A DNA stretch of 64,000 nt from Paenibacillus timonensis (GTDB lineage Bacteria > Bacillota > Bacilli > Paenibacillales > Paenibacillaceae): positions 248,001 to 312,000 of the forward strand of contig NZ_WNZY01000001.1 in the NCBI RefSeq assembly GCF_009725205.1, read 5' to 3'. Below are positions 59,171 through 64,000 of this stretch, in pieces; the stretch's first letter is position 1, and every line of letters begins with the position of its first letter. The translations under genes were made by a program, and so were the position numbers. Under the pieces are notes generated by a model. It did no database searches and was not told the DNA's origin. It saw only the letters and a list, made by a program, of their open reading frames with translations.

Positions 59171-60538
59171 TTAAGCCGATGTTTTTCGGGATCGATAAAG
59201 CAGTATGCCTAACAGGACGGCGAAATACAAGAACAGTGCGGCGAAGGTGTATAAGTACATCACCGGCTGCTGTTGCAGGTACCCGACGATCGGGATGTTC
59301 AAAATCAGCAGCAGCGGGAACCCAAACATAATCGCGGTTGCGCTGCCCATAACCAAATTATCGGTCGTATTCGACTGGAATTTCGGATCGACGGCTTTGA
59401 CAAGCGCGAGGCCCGTGGAGATCGTTCCGGTCAGCATCCCGTAGAAACCGAGGATATTCGGCAGCTTATCCTCCGGCAGTACTCGCGGCACTAACCACAC
59501 CATAAACCACACGGTGATTAACCCGCCTACGGTCGTCAGGATGAGCACCGGCGTCAGGTATTGCTTCAGCGAGTAAATCGAGATCGCGGCGATCGAAGCG
59601 GCGATCATGTAATCGAAAGAGAACCCGGAGATCCGCTGCAACAGGTAGTTGTTGGGCGAATGCTCCAATTGGAAGCCCGCCCGCTTCCAGCGATTCAGGA
59701 TCCACCGGAACAACATCGCATACAGGCTGCCGATCAGGAAGTGGAAGCCGATCAGCAGTTGGGCCAGCGTCTCGCCGTACGTTCCAAGAGGCGTCAACAC
59801 CGCTTCGAGCCCGCGTATCGTCAAGTAGGTGACGAGATAAATGAAGCCGATGAGCGCGATTTGGTACGTCAGCTTGTCAATCGCGTCGCTGAGCGGAATT
59901 TCGCCTTCCTCCGACTTTTCCGTAACCTCGGTTCGTTCTTTGCGGGAATGGAAGGCATTCTGCTTGTATTTGGGATGGCGGATCAAGTAATTCATCAGGA
60001 TGATCCCCGGAATGACTGCCCAAATAAAGCCGAACCCGGCAATCGTCAGGCCAAGGTTTCCGCCGCCTTCGAGTCCGAGCGCCTCCCAGCGGCTGCCGAT
60101 CGAATAGGCTTGTCCCGGACCTTGCCCGTAGCCCAGAGGAAGCAGCAGGCCGATGCCTGGGAACATGCCGGGATAGAAGAATTCCGTCAGCAGCAGGAAG
60201 AGCCCGAACCCCACCAATCCTTGAATGAGGTACGTTGATACGATTAACATGCCGGATTTCATGACCGCCGGACTGTTGGACACCTCTCGCTCTTTGAGGG
60301 AGAGCGCAATGAAGCCGATCGCCATTAGGTGGTAGACGAGCTGACCCAGGCGGTCGATATCAAATCGAAGCCAGCCGAGCAGCTCCGGGCCGACGATCAG
60401 ACCGAGGATCCCGGCGACCATAGAAGTCGGCACGATAATTTTGCGCAGCAGCGGAATACGGGCCTTGAGGATGGCTGACACGACCATCAGCAAAGAGAGA
60501 AGCGTAAAGTCGATAACGAAAGACCATGAATGATCCAA
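59171..60538 (-). CDS. Sodium/glutamate symporter-like (GltS family) membrane protein
   Basis: A protein of 455 residues with about ten to eleven membrane helices in two inverted halves. GLLLPLGYGQGPGQAYSIGSRWEALG and GFYGMLTGTISTGLALVKAVDPKF resemble the re-entrant loop regions of the GltS/ESS symporter family, which imports glutamate with sodium. The substrate is not certain. The start is TTG 60538, seven bases after AGGAGG; an upstream frame would overlap the acyltransferase gene. A hydrophilic loop with a run of acidic residues separates the halves (EKSEEGEIPL). Confidence 0.8.
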   Translation of the reverse strand: MDHSWSFVIDFTLLSLLMVVSAILKARIPLLRKIIVPTSMVAGILGLIVGPELLGWLRFDIDRLGQLVYHLMAIGFIALSLKEREVSNSPAVMKSGMLIVSTYLIQGLVGFGLFLLLTEFFYPGMFPGIGLLLPLGYGQGPGQAYSIGSRWEALGLEGGGNLGLTIAGFGFIWAVIPGIILMNYLIRHPKYKQNAFHSRKERTEVTEKSEEGEIPLSDAIDKLTYQIALIGFIYLVTYLTIRGLEAVLTPLGTYGETLAQLLIGFHFLIGSLYAMLFRWILNRWKRAGFQLEHSPNNYLLQRISGFSFDYMIAASIAAISIYSLKQYLTPVLILTTVGGLITVWFMVWLVPRVLPEDKLPNILGFYGMLTGTISTGLALVKAVDPKFQSNTTDNLVMGSATAIMFGFPLLLILNIPIVGYLQQQPVMYLYTFAALFLYFAVLLGILLYRSRKTSA

Positions 60539-60549
60539 TGGGGAACCTC

Positions 60550-61761
60550 CTAGTTGAGCCGTGGTGTACGCTGAACCAGCGCGGTAATAAATTTGAGCCA
60601 TTTATAGGCTGAAGTTCTCGGTTGGTAAAACAAGAATCGGTACAGCTTGTCCCCCAAGTAAAATTCAAATTTGTGGTGAAGCTGCACATTCAAGCCCTCC
60701 AACTCGGCAAACGGAAAGGAATAGGTCTGCCCTCTCTCTCCCTGAAAGGAAAGGGCAGCTTCCTGATCTGCGCTCCATTGCAGTTGTCCCGTTCCCAGCG
60801 ATTGAAAGGGCAGCTCCCCTTCCGAAACATACAGATGTACGGGATCGCGCATGACCTGCTCCCAGATTGCCAGATGTCCCGGTTCTTGTATCGCTTGCTC
60901 CAGGCGTTTCAGCTGCCAGCGGTTCCAGTCCCGCGTAGTTGAAAAACGTAAAGAGTGGGTGAACGGGGCTAACTTGCCCTGGTGCGTGTAACGCACGGTG
61001 TAGCCGCAATCCGTACAGCCGAACAGATCTTGTTCGGAGCGGAGGTGGCCTGGGGCCTCGCAGTGCGGGCAGATAAACAGCAGGCGCTCCAGATAATGTG
61101 CCGGAGCTTTGCCGTAATAAGCGGCTCCGGTATGAGACTGCCATTCCGCATCGTCATGAGCCAACGCCTCGGTCAGCATCTCATGAATCTGCTCCGGCGT
61201 GTGGTTCGTGAACGTGCCGGCTTCCCATTTTTTCACGAGGGATAAGCGAATGGGTCCCCTGCGGTGGCTCTCCGCCCAACGAGGGAACGAGAGATGCCCG
61301 CCGGAAATGGTCGCGACGACCACCGGAAGATCCAACAGCTTCACCAGCTTGGCAGTGGAGAAAATCAACGGTTCCGTCGTCCCATCCCAGTTCCGATTGC
61401 CTTCCGGGAACAAGCCGATAACCCGTCCGTGCTGCTTGGCCTTCAGCATGCCGCGGATCGTTCGCGTGTCGTTTTTATATTTGGTTTTGGGGATCGCCCC
61501 GGTATAATTCAGCAGCTTGGCGAGCATCGGGTTGCGGAACAGGGACGCTCCGGCCACAAAGCTGATGGGCTCATCCACGTAGCAGTTGATGTACAGCGGG
61601 TCCCAGTTGGTGACATGGTTCGCCAAAATCAGATAAGGCGGCTTCAGACCCACCGTGTCATTTCGCTCGATTTTGATCCGGGAACGGCTCCGGATGATCG
61701 CGTGCGCCACGGACAGCAACACCCGTTGCACGAGTTTTCCCGGTTTTTTCTCTATGCTCAC
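60550..61761 (-). CDS. PlsC-like acyltransferase with C-terminal zinc-ribbon region
   Basis: A protein of 403 residues. The acyltransferase domain has NHVTNWDPLYIN (the HX4D catalytic motif), GAIPKTKYKNDTRTIRGML, GLFPEGNRNWDG and the later VVVATISGGHLSFPRW. It would transfer an acyl group to lysophosphatidate or a similar acceptor in the membrane. After it comes a Cys-rich part, CPHCEAPGHLRSEQDLFGCTDCGY, a four-Cys zinc ribbon, then about 125 residues of unknown function. The zinc ribbon is not usual in PlsC. The start GTG 61761 has AGGAAG seven bases upstream; longer in-frame ATGs have no ribosome site. It lies just upstream of the symporter gene. Confidence 0.8.
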   Translation of the reverse strand: MSIEKKPGKLVQRVLLSVAHAIIRSRSRIKIERNDTVGLKPPYLILANHVTNWDPLYINCYVDEPISFVAGASLFRNPMLAKLLNYTGAIPKTKYKNDTRTIRGMLKAKQHGRVIGLFPEGNRNWDGTTEPLIFSTAKLVKLLDLPVVVATISGGHLSFPRWAESHRRGPIRLSLVKKWEAGTFTNHTPEQIHEMLTEALAHDDAEWQSHTGAAYYGKAPAHYLERLLFICPHCEAPGHLRSEQDLFGCTDCGYTVRYTHQGKLAPFTHSLRFSTTRDWNRWQLKRLEQAIQEPGHLAIWEQVMRDPVHLYVSEGELPFQSLGTGQLQWSADQEAALSFQGERGQTYSFPFAELEGLNVQLHHKFEFYLGDKLYRFLFYQPRTSAYKWLKFITALVQRTPRLN

Positions 61762-61858
61762 TGGTTCACTTCCTGAAGGGTCATTTTCGAATAAACACAT
61801 TAATATTGTTATATCATATTTTGGTTTCATTCGTCGGCGAGAACCTATCGGCGCAGAA

Positions 61859-61885
61859 AAAAAGAACGGCCGGGGGCCGTTCTCG
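61859..61885 (-). terminator. Rho-independent terminator after SLH gene
   Basis: On the minus strand AGAACGGCC pairs with GGCCGTTCT across a CCC loop, followed by seven T residues. Confidence 0.85.
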
Positions 61886-61889
61886 GGGG

Positions 61890-63929
61890 TTAGGGAATGT
61901 CGATTTCTGTTTTTCCCAAGTTCAGGTTCAGCGGAAGGTTGGCATAATCCGTGCCGTTCAGCGCCATAATACGAAATTTTCCTGGACTCTTGAAATCCAA
62001 CTCTGCTATCGTCTCCGGATTGAATTGGATGCGCATTTGCGTACTGCTTAGTTTGCTAACGGTATATCCCACAGGGTTCAACGAATCCGTGAAATCACCG
62101 GAAGGGGAGTAGAGCAACGTTGGACTGGATGGGAACGCCTCGCTCGGGAGCTCTTCGCTGAACGTTAGGGTGATGCTACCTTCTGCGTTATAAGTTGCAG
62201 CGGTTACGGTTGGCGGAGTTTGGTCCGCCTTGATCATCAAGTCTTTACTCGCAATCAGGACGTCAAGGTTCAACAGATTGAATGTCAAAGCAACCTCGTC
62301 ATTCTCTTCTAGAGCTTCGAGCGGTCGAATCACCACGCCCGTTGGCGACGGTTCGATTTCAACCAGTGGCGATGCGTTATCCAACTTGAGAGTGGCTACC
62401 TCGACCTCTGTTTCTGGGTCAAAGACGGAGAAGACATAAGTGTCGGGGTGATATTCCAGTCTCTGAACGACATGATTTCGGGTCACTTGCACGAAATTAT
62501 GGATATTTCTTAATTGATACTGATAGATCCCCGTGTCGGAATCGGTCAGCGTGACTTCGGCCCCTGATGCAAGTCCACTATTCAGGGCCAGCTTGGCTCC
62601 TTCCGTCAGCTGAAGTTCCAGTTCAAATGGCACTTGGGTGCTTTTGAAGATGGAAATGGCTTCTCGGAGTGCGGCGGCTGCATTATTGAAGTCAGTGGGA
62701 GTTGAGGTGGGATTGTTTAAAACACTTTGTGCGGCCATAATGGCTTGTCTCAAATCTTCAATGGAAATTCCAGGGTAGTTTCCGGGTTCTGCTCCTCCCG
62801 TTGCGGTATTCACCAGGGTTTGAGCTTCCGTAACAAAGTCTTGCAAGCTTTTCAACAAGTCGAGGGTCGCGGAAGGTTCGGACACATTCCCCGCTGCATC
62901 CACTGCATAAACCCGGTAAGTCCCGGCGGGAAGTCCAGTGGTTGGGATATTTGCGTTGATATTGGCCGAAGTGGCTATGACGCCGCGTCCGGAACTGAGA
63001 GAATCCAGCTCGGATTTCGTTCTTGGGGTGAAAGAGGCTGCGATCAGATAGAGAGCACCCGACTCGTTGCTTCGGGCAACCACAGTACCACCGCTTGTAA
63101 CGGGCGAAGAAGACACGAGTGTCACCGTCGGTGCAGTCGTATCAGGCTGAGGAGAACTGCTTCCTCCGCCGCTGCTTCCTCCAGAACTAGGTGTCGATGG
63201 TGTCGATGGAGTCGTCGGTGTCGTCGGTGTCGTAGGCTTGTCCGGCTGGGTTGGAGCGGGCGTATCGCCCGGGGAAGCTGGATTGCCGCCTTCGTTTTGC
63301 TTCTTGATTTCTTCCGATTTCTTCAGGAAGTTGCTGGCGACCAAGGCAACGGCTTGTCTTTCCGCCGTTCCGGTTGGGTTAAACTGACCATTCCCAGCGC
63401 CTGCGATTAAACCGAGTTCTACCGCTGCGCCCACCGCGTCCTTGGCATAATCGGCAATCTGGCCAGCATCGGAGAACTCCAGGTCGGCACCCTTGCCGGT
63501 GGAATCAACACCGAGGGCCCGCACGAAAATGACTGCCATATCCTGCCGCGATAAACTATTCCCAGTCCCAAATACACCATTACCATAACCGGTGATTAAG
63601 CCAGCTTTCGCAGCCGCTTCGACATATTTATATGCATAGTGACTTGTAGGAACATCCGTAAATGTCGTAGATGCCGGGACTTGATCCAACTCCAAACCCA
63701 GGGCTTTAGCAAGAATGATCGCGAAATCCTGTCGCTCGATCTTCCCTGAGGGATCGAATTTCCCATCTCCTTTCCCGTTAAGAATCCCCGCGTTGACCAG
63801 TTCTTGAATGGCCTCTTTCGCATAAGAACCATTGATGTCCGTCAAGTCGGTTGCTGCTTGGGCAGGCAACGCGATTGCACTGAGCAAGGCGGCGCTGGCC
63901 ATGACTTTGATATAAAGCTTTTTGTTCAT
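61890..63929 (-). CDS. Secreted SLH-domain surface protein
   Basis: A protein of 679 residues. A signal peptide (about residues 1-25, ending PAQA) is followed by three SLH domains (DLTDINGSYAKEAIQELVNAGILNGKGDGKFDPSGKIERQDFA; a second with GYGNGVFGTGNSLSRQDMA; a third with GAGNGQFNPTGTAERQAVA) that attach to pyruvylated wall polymer. Next is a Pro/Thr/Ser linker with a run of SSGGGSS, then a FIVAR-like helical region (DFVTEAQTLVNTATGGAEPG and onward, about residues 370-450) and beta-rich C-terminal parts. It is probably a wall-anchored adhesin or structural protein. The start ATG 63929 follows GGGGAG. Confidence 0.9.
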   Translation of the reverse strand: MNKKLYIKVMASAALLSAIALPAQAATDLTDINGSYAKEAIQELVNAGILNGKGDGKFDPSGKIERQDFAIILAKALGLELDQVPASTTFTDVPTSHYAYKYVEAAAKAGLITGYGNGVFGTGNSLSRQDMAVIFVRALGVDSTGKGADLEFSDAGQIADYAKDAVGAAVELGLIAGAGNGQFNPTGTAERQAVALVASNFLKKSEEIKKQNEGGNPASPGDTPAPTQPDKPTTPTTPTTPSTPSTPSSGGSSGGGSSSPQPDTTAPTVTLVSSSPVTSGGTVVARSNESGALYLIAASFTPRTKSELDSLSSGRGVIATSANINANIPTTGLPAGTYRVYAVDAAGNVSEPSATLDLLKSLQDFVTEAQTLVNTATGGAEPGNYPGISIEDLRQAIMAAQSVLNNPTSTPTDFNNAAAALREAISIFKSTQVPFELELQLTEGAKLALNSGLASGAEVTLTDSDTGIYQYQLRNIHNFVQVTRNHVVQRLEYHPDTYVFSVFDPETEVEVATLKLDNASPLVEIEPSPTGVVIRPLEALEENDEVALTFNLLNLDVLIASKDLMIKADQTPPTVTAATYNAEGSITLTFSEELPSEAFPSSPTLLYSPSGDFTDSLNPVGYTVSKLSSTQMRIQFNPETIAELDFKSPGKFRIMALNGTDYANLPLNLNLGKTEIDIP

Positions 63930-64000
63930 TAATACTCCCCTTTCATTCCCTGAAGATTTACCATGAAGTCTCAATATTTGTCTAAAAATAATATATATTA

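Overview
The window looks like a chromosomal segment of a low-to-moderate GC, endospore-forming Firmicute of the Paenibacillaceae type. The evidence is a GerA-type germination locus behind a sigma-G-like promoter, strong AGGAGG ribosome sites with frequent TTG and GTG starts, an SLH surface protein, a T-box riboswitch before seryl-tRNA synthetase, ABC sugar permeases encoded without an ATPase, and VanY/VanZ and VanR/VanS-like proteins. I see no rRNA, tRNA, phage, transposase or CRISPR locus. Names come from reading motifs in the sequence; no database search was run.

Layout. 0-9.6 kb: a CdsA-like membrane enzyme, a permuted NlpC/P60-like protein, a ROK regulator with an MFS transporter, the germination genes gerA-gerC facing a convergent gerB, a methyltransferase and a Gly/Tyr/Pro-tailed small protein. 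9.7-14 kb: a GH94 phosphorylase-like enzyme facing a sialate O-acetylesterase-like enzyme. 14-22.3 kb: an envelope-stress block with response regulator, kinase, ABC ATPase and ABC permease on the minus strand; divergent vanY-vanZ-like genes; an FMN reductase; a 58-residue protein; and a second two-component system with a Met/Gly-rich sensor. 22.3-23.2 kb is non-coding and carries two large four-unit repeat elements. 23.2-31.7 kb: MATE exporter, SDR protein, glycerate kinase, a regularly spaced palindrome array, flavin enzymes, an ArsR-like regulator and a glycosyltransferase with a very basic tail. 31.7-39.5 kb: a YtrA-type GntR/ABC operon, a guanylate-kinase-like protein, an NlpC/P60 protein, T-box-serS, pcp and ada. 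39.8-46.9 kb: aguA-aguB (agmatine to putrescine), a nucleotidyltransferase-like protein, an EamA transporter, a class V aminotransferase, a DsrE-like protein and a DUF421 protein. 47-51.2 kb: LysM-M23 peptidase, a lipoprotein, and an MFS/aldo-keto reductase pair beside an HxlR regulator. 51.2-57.6 kb: a VanRS-like two-component system followed by two ABC permeases, an HlyD/RND-type adaptor and a solute-binding lipoprotein. 57.7-64 kb: PadR with a HAAS-domain membrane protein, a GltS-like symporter, a PlsC-like acyltransferase and an SLH protein.

Most notable signals. (1) Four intergenic elements, about 190-240 bp each, share one architecture: two direct and two inverted units of about 28 bp at a 50-bp pitch. 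Three share sequence (22.5, 33.8 and 39.6 kb); the fourth (22.9 kb) keeps the architecture with a different unit. (2) Five AATGTTGY-N7-RCAACATT palindromes, four of them spaced 52-53 bp apart at 27.3-27.45 kb and one at 38.3 kb. (3) A 67-bp promoter block shared, without gaps, by the vanY-like gene and the distant VanRS-linked ABC locus. This suggests one envelope-stress regulon spanning two loci.
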